Shown: positions 18,778 through 27,671 of the stretch, piece after piece | Numbering within the stretch: position 1 is the first letter of the stretch | Layout of the letters: each line of letters begins with the position of its first letter | Origin: Pirellulales bacterium | Lineage (GTDB): Bacteria; Planctomycetota; Planctomycetia; Pirellulales; JACPPG01 | Assembly: GCA_035546535.1 (NCBI GenBank) | Contig: DASZWQ010000083.1 | Span: 1 to 64,000 of the forward strand | Length of the DNA stretch: 64,000 bases | Direction of reading: 5' to 3' | Notes under the pieces: generated by a model | What the model was told of the DNA's origin: nothing | Database searches by the model: none | The model's input: the letters and a program-made list of their open reading frames with translations, nothing else | Made by a program: the position numbers and the translations under genes

Positions 18778-19350
18778 ATGAAGGTCTTTACAACTGGACA
18801 GGTCGCCAAGATCTGTAAAGTAGCCCCCCGCACCGTCAGCAAATGGTTCGATTCCGGCCGGCTGAAGGGCTACCGCATCCCCGGCTCGCAAGACCGGCGG
18901 ATTCCCCGCGAATATTTGATTCGCTTCCTCAAGGAGCACGGCATGCCGCTGGGCGACCTCGAAGACGAAGCGATGGCGAAAGTGCTGATCGTCGGTCAGG
19001 ATCAGGTCCTGATCGAGAACCTGAAGCGCGAGCTTCCCGCCGAGCGTTCCTTCCGCGTGGCCGTGGCTGCCAGCGGTTTCGAAGCCGGCATTCAGGCCGA
19101 GAGCTTCCACCCGGATTCGATCATCGTCGACTTCTCGATCGGCCGCACCGAAGCCCTGCAGATCTGCCAGAACCTGCGTCGGAACGCCGAGTACTCGGAT
19201 ACGATCCTGATCGCCCTGTTGCCCGATGACGGCAACACGAACAGCTTCGATCGTTCGAGCATCAACGAGACGTTCAAGAAGCCGTTCGACGTGGCCCTGC
19301 TTGCCGAACGCGTCCGCACGCTGATCGGCGCCCGCAAGGAACTCGTCTAA
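18778..19350 (+). CDS. Excisionase-type HTH protein with degenerate receiver domain
   Basis: A 190-residue protein. The ATG at 18778 has GGAGA 7 nt upstream, and the HTH begins immediately, so the longer frame from 18619 is rejected. Residues 1-55 form a MerR/excisionase-like HTH (TTGQVAKICKVAPRTVSKWF, then RIPGSQDRRIPREYL). Residues 68-186 fold like a response-regulator receiver. The phospho-acceptor Asp118 (IIVDFS) and the Lys before Pro170 (FKKPF) are kept. The paired acidic residues are reduced to GQDQ (73-76), and the conserved Thr/Ser after strand 4 is replaced. No histidine kinase is adjacent. Likely a DNA-binding regulator; whether it is phosphorylated is open. Confidence 0.85.
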   Translation: MKVFTTGQVAKICKVAPRTVSKWFDSGRLKGYRIPGSQDRRIPREYLIRFLKEHGMPLGDLEDEAMAKVLIVGQDQVLIENLKRELPAERSFRVAVAASGFEAGIQAESFHPDSIIVDFSIGRTEALQICQNLRRNAEYSDTILIALLPDDGNTNSFDRSSINETFKKPFDVALLAERVRTLIGARKELV

Positions 19351-19388
19351 GTCAGACCGGCGTCCCGCTCGCCGCACAATAAACAAAC

Positions 19389-19413
19389 CCGTCGCGGTAG
19401 ACCCCCGCGACGG
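19389..19413 (+). other. Stable hairpin downstream of the HTH-receiver gene
   Basis: CCGTCGCGG (19389-19397) and CCGCGACGG (19405-19413) form a perfect 9-bp GC-rich stem with a 7-nt loop, 38 nt after the stop codon. No T run follows it, so it is not itself an intrinsic terminator; the true terminator lies about 80 nt further on. Confidence 0.6.
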
Positions 19414-19495
19414 ATCGGGAAACACGAGAGGCAGCTGAACGACTCGGCTCTTGGCAACGCAGGGCATTCCGGCCCCGGCCTTGCCCCTCTTGCTT

Positions 19496-19531
19496 AAAAG
19501 CGGCTTGCCACTTGTGCAAGCCGCTTTTTTT
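19496..19531 (+). terminator. Strong Rho-independent terminator
   Basis: AAAAGCGGCTTG (19496-19507) pairs perfectly with CAAGCCGCTTTT (19517-19528) around a 9-nt loop, and the T run continues to 19531. This is the cleanest intrinsic terminator in the window. It ends the HTH-receiver transcript about 145 nt after the stop and isolates moaC. Confidence 0.9.
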
Positions 19532-19678
19532 GCGCGCCGACCGCTGCGATGATGTCCTGTGCTCGGCAGTGCCCCGCGTTCGAACGGGGCTCCGCCCTCG
19601 ACGGCCACTCGTCAGGCCTTACAATGGGCGCAGGGGGTGAGGCGCAATGCTCAGGACTTCGGCAGCGAGCCTTCTGCG

Positions 19679-20155
19679 ATGACCGAGTTGACACATTTCG
19701 ACGCTGACGGCGCCAGCCGCATGGTCGACGTCGGCGGAAAAGACGTCACGGCGCGCATGGCGCGGGCCAGCGGCCAGGTTCGCATGGCGCGCGACACGCT
19801 GGCTCTCATTCGCGACCGCCGCGTGGCCAAGGGGGATGTGCTGGAGGTGGCTCGACTGGCAGGCATCATGGCCGCCAAGCGCACAAGCGACCTCATTCCT
19901 CTATGCCACCCATTGGGATTGGATTCGGTGGAAGTGGCATTCAGCTTCCCGGATGCAGAAACGGTGGCGATCGAAGCCACCACCCGGGTGACGGCCCGCA
20001 CCGGTGTGGAGATGGAGGCGCTGGCCGCGGTAAGCATTGCCGCCCTCACGATTTATGACATGTGCAAGGCCGTCGATCGCGGCATGCAAATCGGCGCCAT
20101 CTGTCTGGAGGAAAAGCAAGGAGGCCGGAGCGGTCACTATCGACGCCAAGCCTGA
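19679..20155 (+). CDS. moaC: Cyclic pyranopterin monophosphate synthase MoaC
   Basis: Second step of molybdenum cofactor synthesis: converts the MoaA product (3',8-cyclo-GTP) to cPMP. The start at 19679 ([20 protein letters not shown]) gives 158 residues, the normal length; a longer frame from 19559 adds a non-conserved N-terminus. Signature regions are [13 protein letters not shown] and [19 protein letters not shown] followed by MCKAVDRGM. No other moa/moe genes are adjacent. It follows the strong terminator and has its own promoter by inference. Confidence 0.96.
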   Translation: MTELTHFDADGASRMVDVGGKDVTARMARASGQVRMARDTLALIRDRRVAKGDVLEVARLAGIMAAKRTSDLIPLCHPLGLDSVEVAFSFPDAETVAIEATTRVTARTGVEMEALAAVSIAALTIYDMCKAVDRGMQIGAICLEEKQGGRSGHYRRQA

Positions 20156-20310
20156 TTCCGCCGCGGTCGGCGAATGCCGGTTTCGAAGAGGGCCGACTTC
20201 GGTTAAAACGCGTGTGGAAACGCGGTTAGGGTCTCGGCATTGAAGTCTGGCCTTATGGCCGCGAACGGTCAGGAAGCGATAGCCCGCATGGCAGCGAATC
20301 GAGGAAGGGC

Positions 20311-21315
20311 ATGAGCCGATTGGTCGAGGTTTCCGGGAGCGCTCAGAAGGTTTTACTCGAGCGCCTCTATCTACCCATTGCCGGGGAATTGGCTCAAGCT
20401 GAAGAAATTTTGCGAGCCGAGCTGCGCAGCAAATTTCCCTTTGTCGACGAGCTCGTGCGACACAGCTTTCGTCTGGGAGGCAAACGCCTTCGGCCGGCGC
20501 TGGTGCTCTTGGCCGCGAAGGCCACCGGCACGGTCTGCCACGACCACCTGGTGCTGGCAGCCGTGATGGAAATGATCCACACGGCAACCTTGGTGCACGA
20601 CGACGTTTTGGATCAGGCCAATTTGCGTCGCCATCTCGATACGATCAACGCCCGCTGGGGTAACGAATCGAGCGTACTCTTGGGCGACTATCTGTTCACC
20701 CACTCCTTCTATCTGGCGAGCACGCTAGGCACTACGTACGCCTGCCAGACGATCGGCAAAGCCACGAACATCGTCTGCGAAGGGGAATTGCGGCAAATCG
20801 CCAGCCGTGGAGATTACGACCTTTCCGAGCAGGCGTACCTCGACATCATCGAGGCAAAAACCGCGGAGCTTTGTTCCTGCTGCTGCCGGCTGGGCGCCCA
20901 CTACGCCGGCGCCGAGGCTGCAGTGGAAGAGTCGCTCGCCCGCTTCGGCCGCTACCTGGGCATCGCCTTCCAGATCGTAGACGATCTGCTCGATATGCAA
21001 GGCGACGAAGACACGACCGGCAAATCGCTGGGTACGGACCTGGAACAGCGCAAGCCGACCCTGCCGCTGATTCGCCTGTTGGCACAGGCCGACGCCACAC
21101 AGCGCGGCAAGATCGTAGCCGCGCTCGACGCCGATCCATGCTGCCCTGGAGCGCTCGATCCATGGTTCGACGCCTCGGATGCGCTTGCATACACGCGCGA
21201 CAAAGCCCGCTGGTTCGCCGATCAGGCGCGGGCTGAACTGGCGCAACTGCCGGCGAGCGACGCACGCGCCGTCCTGGAAGTGGTCGCCGAATTCGCCATC
21301 GAACGCCAGCATTGA
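20311..21315 (+). CDS. ispB: Long-chain polyprenyl diphosphate synthase
   Basis: A 334-residue trans-prenyl transferase that elongates farnesyl or geranylgeranyl diphosphate with IPP to make the side chain of a respiratory quinone or similar. Both Asp-rich motifs are present: HDDVLDQANLRR and IVDDLLDMQGDE. The first has the two-residue spacing of medium/long-chain synthases. GGKRLRPALVLL and LGDYLFTHSF are further family landmarks. AGGAAGG upstream fixes the ATG. Chain length cannot be read; ispB is used for the general octaprenyl/heptaprenyl type. Confidence 0.93.
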   Translation: MSRLVEVSGSAQKVLLERLYLPIAGELAQAEEILRAELRSKFPFVDELVRHSFRLGGKRLRPALVLLAAKATGTVCHDHLVLAAVMEMIHTATLVHDDVLDQANLRRHLDTINARWGNESSVLLGDYLFTHSFYLASTLGTTYACQTIGKATNIVCEGELRQIASRGDYDLSEQAYLDIIEAKTAELCSCCCRLGAHYAGAEAAVEESLARFGRYLGIAFQIVDDLLDMQGDEDTTGKSLGTDLEQRKPTLPLIRLLAQADATQRGKIVAALDADPCCPGALDPWFDASDALAYTRDKARWFADQARAELAQLPASDARAVLEVVAEFAIERQH

Positions 21316-21363
21316 TCGTTGGCCAGGGAACTCAGCGGCGAATGTCGGACGGCAGGCGCGTTT

Positions 21364-22704
21364 TTATTTCGCAGTAACCTTGCCCCGATGCCACCGCATC
21401 ACCAGTGCCGCGATCACGGCGCCGCAGGCGAACGTCAGGAGCCCTGTCGGCTCGGGAACGGCGGCGGCGTTCGTGCTTCCTCCGGTCGTTGATACGGCAT
21501 CCGAGGTAGCCCCCCAGTTCGATGAAACGATGGCCAGATCCTGGGAATTGACGATGCCGTCGCCATTCAGGTCGCCGGTTACGCCTGTCCCGCTCACCAG
21601 CCAATCGCTCGACACCAAGGCGAGGTCCTGGCTGTTCACGATACCGTCGGTATTGATGTCGCCGGGCACACCCAGGAACGTGTAGTCGGCCACCACGGGC
21701 AAATGGTCAGTTGCCGTCGTCAGGGCCGAGAGCACGAGCGATTGATTAGGCAGGTCCGATAGTGCCGTGTTGCCTGCGGCCGCCACCGAATGCCGGTATG
21801 CGGTCGTACCATTATTGCCAAAGGCAGTATACGACCCCGGCACTTGTTGCATGCCATACTCGTTCATCATGGGACCGCTGATCAATTGCAGATCATCACG
21901 GTACTGTAGTGCCGTCGCACTTTCGGTGAAAATGCCCACGAACTTCGAAGCCCCTGACCAATCGCCGGCCGGGTTGACGGGATCGAACGCCTGCCCAGCG
22001 CCGGGCGCGACGAGCGTTTGATAGGCCGCCTCGCTAGCCCCGTTCAGATTCCAATCCCCCGCATAGATGATGTGCGCGTGCGGACCGAGAGTCGCCGCGT
22101 CGGCGCGTACTTCCTGCGCCTCGATGTTTCGTCGAGCTTCGTCGGATGCCTCGGTGGAATCCGAACTGGATTTCGCGTGATCGACGTACAGGTAAAAGTT
22201 CGCGGCGCTTCCGTAACCGACGGGCGCCAACTCGTAGCGCATGGGATCACGCGGCGCGCCCGAGCTGCTCGCCGGGCCGATGGCCACCGCGCCCAAGTCC
22301 TGGACGGTATGCGTGTTGTAAATCAATCCACTCGGGCCGTTGCCCGTGAGCGAATTGCCGGTCGTGGGATCGGTCGTCGCGTCGTAGGCGTAGGTCCCGG
22401 CGCCGTAGATCGCATTGAGCTGATCGACGATGTACTGCAGAGTGGTCGTGGGCGTCTTGTAGAGCTCTTCCAGCGCCAGCACGTCGATCGGCTGGGCGTT
22501 ACCAGCCAGGTTCTCGGCGCCGATCGCCTGTAAGACCGTCGTCAGTCCGGGTCCGGCTGTGGGTCCACCTCTCTGGCCCGCGGCCCCGCCTGTATCGGCA
22601 TCGATGTTGTAGGTAACGACGCGCAGCGTCTGTGCGTCAACACGTGGGGCCAGGAGAATCCAACCACAGATCGCCGTAAGAAAAACGCAGCGCCCTCTTG
22701 GCAT
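21364..22704 (-). CDS. Endonuclease/exonuclease/phosphatase-fold protein with dockerin repeats and PEP-CTERM
   Basis: A 446-residue secreted protein (ATG at 22704; a TTG 12 nt earlier is also in frame). It has a signal peptide ending near PRVDAQ, then an EEP-fold domain (about residues 28-340). The catalytic-type residues seen are LALEEL, YAGDWNLNG (GDxN) and TDHLPVVADY (DH). Two dockerin-type repeats follow (GDINTDGIVNSQDLALVSS and GDLNGDGIVNSQDLAIVSS). The C-terminus carries PEP-CTERM sorting features: VPEPTGLLTF, a hydrophobic helix and WHRGK. Substrate could be nucleic acid or a phosphoester. The dockerin repeats match those of the giant protein 1.5 kb away. Confidence 0.88.
   Translation of the reverse strand: MPRGRCVFLTAICGWILLAPRVDAQTLRVVTYNIDADTGGAAGQRGGPTAGPGLTTVLQAIGAENLAGNAQPIDVLALEELYKTPTTTLQYIVDQLNAIYGAGTYAYDATTDPTTGNSLTGNGPSGLIYNTHTVQDLGAVAIGPASSSGAPRDPMRYELAPVGYGSAANFYLYVDHAKSSSDSTEASDEARRNIEAQEVRADAATLGPHAHIIYAGDWNLNGASEAAYQTLVAPGAGQAFDPVNPAGDWSGASKFVGIFTESATALQYRDDLQLISGPMMNEYGMQQVPGSYTAFGNNGTTAYRHSVAAAGNTALSDLPNQSLVLSALTTATDHLPVVADYTFLGVPGDINTDGIVNSQDLALVSSDWLVSGTGVTGDLNGDGIVNSQDLAIVSSNWGATSDAVSTTGGSTNAAAVPEPTGLLTFACGAVIAALVMRWHRGKVTAK
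21514..21663 (-). repeat. Two dockerin-type repeats (in the EEP-fold gene)
   Basis: Two tandem coding units with consensus GD-N-DGIVNSQDLA-VSS-W, each about 22-25 codons, similar at the DNA level to each other and to the pair at 24592-24735. Each is a calcium-binding F-hand half of a dockerin I domain. Confidence 0.8.
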
Positions 22705-22815
22705 GCAACTGATCAACCACCCATCCCCTTCCCAGTACCCGCGCTTGCGGCACCCTAAAAGAACAACGATTTCGCGCTTCCGAAATCGCTTACCTACACC
22801 CTACGAAGCAGAATC

Positions 22816-23979
22816 TCATGGCGTAGCGGCGACCGGCTCACCGCCATTACGCGTGCCGAGTGAGCGCCAGACCTGCAAATCGACGCTGTTGGCTATGCTG
22901 CTCACATGGCCATCTCCGAAACAGACATTGACCACGCCAGGGTGGTCGCTGCGCGCCGAAACCAGTGCCGGCTCGCCCGGCGTATCGGCGATCGGATCGT
23001 GGGCGCAATCCCACCCCTGCCAATTAGGAGGGGCCACATGGTTGTACATCGTGGAGATATACCCAGCGAACGGCCAGCCGTTCGTATAGCTTTGGTTAGC
23101 GTCCTGCAACCATCGTCCGAGCGAACTGAAATTGTATTGGCTGATCGCAGGCTTGTAGTTCAAGCAGGTATTGAAGAACGTATCCACAGGAGCGAGTCCC
23201 TCGGGGACGCTGTCGAAGACGTCCACTACTTCATATTTGGTGGGCAGTTGCTGGGTCATGTCCTGCCCGCTCCCCTTGGAGCGTTCGGAAAAGAAGGCCG
23301 TATTCGACAGGCCATCGGTGAACTCACCGGTGCGAAAGGCGGTTCCAAAAGTAAACGCGCCATTACCCAGGCTGACATCGGTGCGCGTTTGTTGGGCCGC
23401 GTCGCTAACCCCCCCGGCGTAAGGAGTCGAGCCCCCGAAGTTGTAGCGGTAGTTATTCTCCGATTGCATGATCCCGGTGTTGGGGTCGCTCGGGCAGATG
23501 AAGCCGTTGATGATCTGAGAAAAGGCGGCGTAGTTCTTGTTGACCTGGCTACCGCCGATGGTCATGACGTCGGTCCATCCGATACCCATGTTGATCTGGT
23601 CGTAGATCGTCTGCTGCTCCATGTAGGGCAATAGCCATACGTGCACCGAGACATTGCCCGTCTGACAGGCGGCGGTCTGCACGACACTGTTGTAGTTGGG
23701 GCCGCCGGGGTATGTCTGTGGAATCTTGAACGTGGACCCCGCCTTGGTCGCCAGATCAGGATATTTGCGGCCATAGGGAAACGTTTGAACCGCGCTTTCG
23801 TGATTGGCCAGGGCCACGCCGATTTGTTTCAGGTTATTAATGCATTGCGAGCGGCGCGCGGCCTCGCGAGCCATCTGCACGGCGGGCAGCAACAGCGCGA
23901 TCAAAATGCCAATGATCGCGATCACGACTAGTAGTTCGACGAGCGTGAAACCGCGTCGTGGAAACATTCGATTGTCCAT
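22816..23979 (-). CDS. DUF1559 prepilin-like protein
   Basis: A 387-residue member of the DUF1559 family, found in very high copy number in planctomycetes. The ATG at 23979 is chosen because an AGGA SD lies 8-9 nt upstream and the type IV prepilin methylation motif begins 8 codons in: [20 protein letters not shown], with the conserved Phe and Glu5. After the hydrophobic helix come [21 protein letters not shown] and, near the C-terminus, the usual [18 protein letters not shown]. These proteins are presumed substrates of a prepilin peptidase and surface or pseudopilus components. The gene lies between two secreted dockerin proteins on the same strand. Confidence 0.95.
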   Translation of the reverse strand: MDNRMFPRRGFTLVELLVVIAIIGILIALLLPAVQMAREAARRSQCINNLKQIGVALANHESAVQTFPYGRKYPDLATKAGSTFKIPQTYPGGPNYNSVVQTAACQTGNVSVHVWLLPYMEQQTIYDQINMGIGWTDVMTIGGSQVNKNYAAFSQIINGFICPSDPNTGIMQSENNYRYNFGGSTPYAGGVSDAAQQTRTDVSLGNGAFTFGTAFRTGEFTDGLSNTAFFSERSKGSGQDMTQQLPTKYEVVDVFDSVPEGLAPVDTFFNTCLNYKPAISQYNFSSLGRWLQDANQSYTNGWPFAGYISTMYNHVAPPNWQGWDCAHDPIADTPGEPALVSARSDHPGVVNVCFGDGHVSSIANSVDLQVWRSLGTRNGGEPVAATP

Positions 23980-24207
23980 GCTTGCATCCTGCCTTCTGCG
24001 AGGGAGCCGCGCAGCTCGCAGCTGCGAGCCGACGCACCGCTCCGCGCGCACCTCGTGCGCAGACCCGAACGCAGCCGTCACGCCTCGCAATCGCCAAGAT
24101 TCTAGAAGGCGATTGTTTGCGTCGAGTTTGGCGATCTTCAGAATCCCGTTAGGAATTCGTGAGAGACCGCCCAGATCGTCGAACGTGGGCCGCAAACTTG
24201 CTGCAGC

Positions 24208-27200
24208 TTACGCGCCCTTTCCTGACCGCGGCCCGCTGGCGATGACACTCAGCAATTCGTCATCGATCGACGACAACAACAACTCGTCCGCAATCGCCGT
24301 CCCGGCAGTGGACGAGCTCGCCGAACTGTCGCTCGACGTGCTGATCGGCGTCGCCGTGGGGCCCGTTTGCGAGAACAGGCGATCGACCGGCCCCGTCGGC
24401 AACGCGGCGTCAATGCGACCGACAAACGTCGCGAGATGCGCAAACGGAAGCGGCCCGATGAACGACGCCGGCACAGTGGCCAAAGCGGCATTCGGAACGG
24501 CGCCACTTTGCCCGCTCACGACGGCACTCGCGATTTGCGCGCCCGAAGACTGGGCGTTGGCCTGGGCAGCGCCGGCGGGCAAGGTCGAGAGCCAATTCGA
24601 CGACATGGACGCCAGGTCCTGGCTATTGACGATGCCATCGGCATTGACGTCCCCGGCAGGACCGGTACCGAGCCAGTTCGACGAGACCGCCGCCAGATCC
24701 TGGCTGTTGACGATGCCGTCTTGATTGGCGTCGCCCGGCAGAACATTGAAGCCGAAGTTGAAGTCTCCGCCGGCGGTGCCGTCGCCCGAGGGGAACGCAC
24801 TGGCGCCGTTGGTCCACTCACCGTCGAGGGCCTGGCCATCGGCAGTGCTGGTCACCGCGCCCGCACCACTGGCGTGTATGACCAGGTTCAGCCGGTCGGC
24901 CGGAATCTGACTCGACAGCGTCCAGGTGGCGGTAAAAGTCGCCGGATTGTAGCTGAAGTTGCTGATCGTGTAGGCGCCGTGAACGCCCGTCAGGCTCAAG
25001 CTGGCTTGCGAGACGCTGACATTCTCGCTGAATTGAACCTGGATCTGGTTGACGTTGCCCCAAGGCAAAGGTTTCGATTGCGCGGCGCCAGCCGGAATCG
25101 AGAACCCGAGCCCGTTCCCCTCGCCGTGGGTTTGCAGGGCGTTCAAGGCGGTCGCGCTCCAGGACGTGCCGTCGGCGACAATGCTGGTAATCGTGGGCGG
25201 CGGGCTCGCGACAGAACCCGTCTGGGTCAGCAAGGTCAGCATCGGCTGATTGACCAGGTAGTTGCCCTCCCAGTCGGCCGCGACAGGGCTTCCTTGCGAC
25301 GGCGTGATCGCAAACCGAATCAGCGAAGCGCCACCTGAGTTGTAGTCCGCTGTCAGAGCATTTTTGACAGCCGCCGAAAGGTTGTCGAACACGAAGTCGT
25401 TGTAGCCCACCTGGTTGTTCGTGAAGTTGGCCGTTCCGACGAAGATCGGGCTGGCCTGGCTGCCAATCACAACAGAACCCGTGGCGCCGGTTCCGCCGCC
25501 ATAGACCAAAGCCGTGTCGTCCACGGAATCATCGGTCAGCAAGTACACGTCGAAGCTACCGGGCGTGCCGGCGAAACTGCCCGTCGTCGCGATGTTGTAG
25601 ATGCTGAGTTTGAGGCTGTCGACGGTCGAAATCTGGCCACCACCGAAAACCGTCGACGTTGAATCGAACGTCATCACCGGCATCGTCGAAAAGCCGAAGC
25701 CCGCATGCGGAGCCGAGACCAGGTTCATGAAATTGTTCACATAGAACGGGCCGCTGGTTTCAACGCCGGAGGTTTGCGAGGTGATACCCGATGGCGTCTG
25801 GCTATTGGCGGGAGCGTTGTCGGTGATCGTGATGGTCGAGTTCCCGTTGATGATCTGGGTGCCCGTGCTCACATCCGACAAGGTCGCCGTGAACGACCGC
25901 GTACCGGCGAAGGTCGTCACGTTGATCAGCGGTATCGTCACCGACGCCTGCGTCTGGCCCACCGCGAAATGAATCGGGTACGTGGGCGCGGTGCTGTTGC
26001 CGGCCGTGCCGAAATCGCGTCCTGCCTGGGCGTCTTGAGGGTTCTGCGGATCGCTCAAATAGGGAAGGCCGCTGGCGGTGCTGAGGATCACGTCGGCCGT
26101 CGCCGTGTTGACGTTCGCGCCCGATCGATCGACCTTGATCGTGACGGTGCCGGCGGATTCATTGACGCTGTACGAGCTCTGATCAATCGAGATCTGGCCC
26201 GCCTGCTTGTAAACAATTGTGACGGGCGCCGTGGCGCCGCCCGCCGGGAACACCGGCGCAATCGGGTTTCCGCCGTGGTCGCTCAAGGTTACGTTCAGGC
26301 TTCGGCTAGGATCGGTCGTGGTGATGTCCTTGAAGCTGACGTTGAACGTCTTGTCGCTCGTGTCTCCCGCGTCCCAATGCAGCACTCCGGAGGCCGGAAT
26401 GTAATCGCCGGGAGCGTGCGCGGTGCCGTCGCTGGTCTGGTAGTTGATGTCGAGCGAGGAGTTCGGGTTGCCGCTTCGGTGAACCGTAATCGTGGCAATT
26501 GTTGTGGCGCCGGGATTCTGGTCCGCCTCGTTCACGCTGAAGCTGGGTGAGCTGAACGTCACGAGCGGCGCTTCGTTCACATCCAGTTGCACCTGGGGGA
26601 ACTTGGCGGTGGCATTTCCGTCCCAGTCGGCTTTAACATTGTTGTCGAGCGCGACGATGGCCAGGCGAACGTTCGTGCCGCTGTTAATGTCGCTGGCGAT
26701 GCCGGCCTGCGCACCGCTCGCCAGGCTGTTGAAATCGAACTCCGAATAACCCGCCGGCAGGTTGGAACTGATCGTGAAGGTGCCGACCAGATCCGAGGAA
26801 TCAACTCCCAGAGTTGAAGCTCCGCCGGTTGTCGTGCCCAGGGCGGCCAGATCCGTCTGGGTGCCCCCCTTGGTACCGGTCGGCCCCCCGAAGCGCATGT
26901 CGCTGAGCGACGTGGTGTCGTTCGGAATGAAGTACACATTGAACGAACCGCCGGTCGGCGCAAATTTTCCGGAGGTCGCAGTGTTGTAGAGATTGAGGCT
27001 CAGGCTATTGACGCCCGAGACGCCCGAATTCAAGCCGAAACTGGCGGCCGGGACTTCCACCACTCCGAACGAAGAAAACCCGCTGTAGGAATTGGGACCG
27101 CTGCCGACCGGCAAAAAAGTGCTAAAGGGCCCGGTGAATTCGATTTCGGTGCCGACGCCGTTCACAAACCCCGAGGCTGTCAACAGTTCGCGCCGCTCTA

Positions 27201-27288
27201 GCGGCTCCAGCATGCACTGGCGATGCTTGTTGTTGCTCTGCGATTTCTTGGCCAATTTGCCGCGGGTGAGACTGAACGATCGGGCCAT
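24208..27288 (-). CDS. LEPR-XLL-type surface protein with Calx-beta and dockerin repeats
   Basis: A 1026-residue secreted protein. The N-terminus is basic and carries LEPLERRELLTA (residues 27-38), the planctomycete LEPR-XLL-type motif found at the start of giant exported proteins. Two Calx-beta domains follow (about residues 243-350 and 372-480; VNEADQNPGATTIATITVHR and VNESAGTVTIKVDRSG). A second copy of the N-terminal-type beta domain comes next, then an Ig-like region and two dockerin-type repeats (GDANQDGIVNSQDLAAVSS, GDVNADGIVNSQDLASMSS). The hydrophilic C-terminal tail has no PEP-CTERM. GGGAG lies 8 nt upstream of the ATG. Probably a calcium-dependent adhesion or matrix protein; no catalytic domain was seen. 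Confidence 0.85.
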   Translation of the reverse strand: MARSFSLTRGKLAKKSQSNNKHRQCMLEPLERRELLTASGFVNGVGTEIEFTGPFSTFLPVGSGPNSYSGFSSFGVVEVPAASFGLNSGVSGVNSLSLNLYNTATSGKFAPTGGSFNVYFIPNDTTSLSDMRFGGPTGTKGGTQTDLAALGTTTGGASTLGVDSSDLVGTFTISSNLPAGYSEFDFNSLASGAQAGIASDINSGTNVRLAIVALDNNVKADWDGNATAKFPQVQLDVNEAPLVTFSSPSFSVNEADQNPGATTIATITVHRSGNPNSSLDINYQTSDGTAHAPGDYIPASGVLHWDAGDTSDKTFNVSFKDITTTDPSRSLNVTLSDHGGNPIAPVFPAGGATAPVTIVYKQAGQISIDQSSYSVNESAGTVTIKVDRSGANVNTATADVILSTASGLPYLSDPQNPQDAQAGRDFGTAGNSTAPTYPIHFAVGQTQASVTIPLINVTTFAGTRSFTATLSDVSTGTQIINGNSTITITDNAPANSQTPSGITSQTSGVETSGPFYVNNFMNLVSAPHAGFGFSTMPVMTFDSTSTVFGGGQISTVDSLKLSIYNIATTGSFAGTPGSFDVYLLTDDSVDDTALVYGGGTGATGSVVIGSQASPIFVGTANFTNNQVGYNDFVFDNLSAAVKNALTADYNSGGASLIRFAITPSQGSPVAADWEGNYLVNQPMLTLLTQTGSVASPPPTITSIVADGTSWSATALNALQTHGEGNGLGFSIPAGAAQSKPLPWGNVNQIQVQFSENVSVSQASLSLTGVHGAYTISNFSYNPATFTATWTLSSQIPADRLNLVIHASGAGAVTSTADGQALDGEWTNGASAFPSGDGTAGGDFNFGFNVLPGDANQDGIVNSQDLAAVSSNWLGTGPAGDVNADGIVNSQDLASMSSNWLSTLPAGAAQANAQSSGAQIASAVVSGQSGAVPNAALATVPASFIGPLPFAHLATFVGRIDAALPTGPVDRLFSQTGPTATPISTSSDSSASSSTAGTAIADELLLSSIDDELLSVIASGPRSGKGA
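24592..24735 (-). repeat. Two dockerin-type repeats (in the Calx-beta gene)
   Basis: Tandem GD-N-DGIVNSQDLA units near the C-terminus of the 1026-residue protein, closely matching those at 21514-21663 in the word GIVNSQDLA and in DNA sequence, which suggests recent duplication or gene conversion between the two loci. Confidence 0.8.
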
Positions 27289-27671
27289 GGATGCGCTCCC
27301 TAAGAGAGTAATACCTTGCCGTGTAGCCAGCAGAATCCTTTGCCCAGCGCTTACACCCTAGGCAGCGCCTGTAGAAACAGATCACAGGCGAGTTCGGCGG
27401 GATGGTACCCGACGCACGTTTGCAAGCCATGAACGTCCTGTGAGACTTCAACGAGATTCCCGTGAGAGCACCATGTGCGATCTGTCAGAGCGCGGTTAGA
27501 GTTTCGTGAGAATCGATCTCTCCGCTTGACGGCATCGCATGGCCTTCTAAATTCGCGGTGCGCGGCGCCATCGCTCGTCGGCGGTTTCGCGATTTTGTTG
27601 ACGTCGTCGCCCGGGACAACGTCCATTTTCTGCCTTTTGATTTGTCTCACTTGCCCCTCGAGTCTTTTCTC
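27289..27671. other. Divergent intergenic region, no gene seen
   Basis: 383 bp between the divergent Calx-beta giant and the S1/P1 nuclease. It must hold both promoters; apart from the GGGAG ribosome site of the minus-strand gene no clear motif was recognised. Small ORFs here overlap the flanking genes and lack support. Confidence 0.4.
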
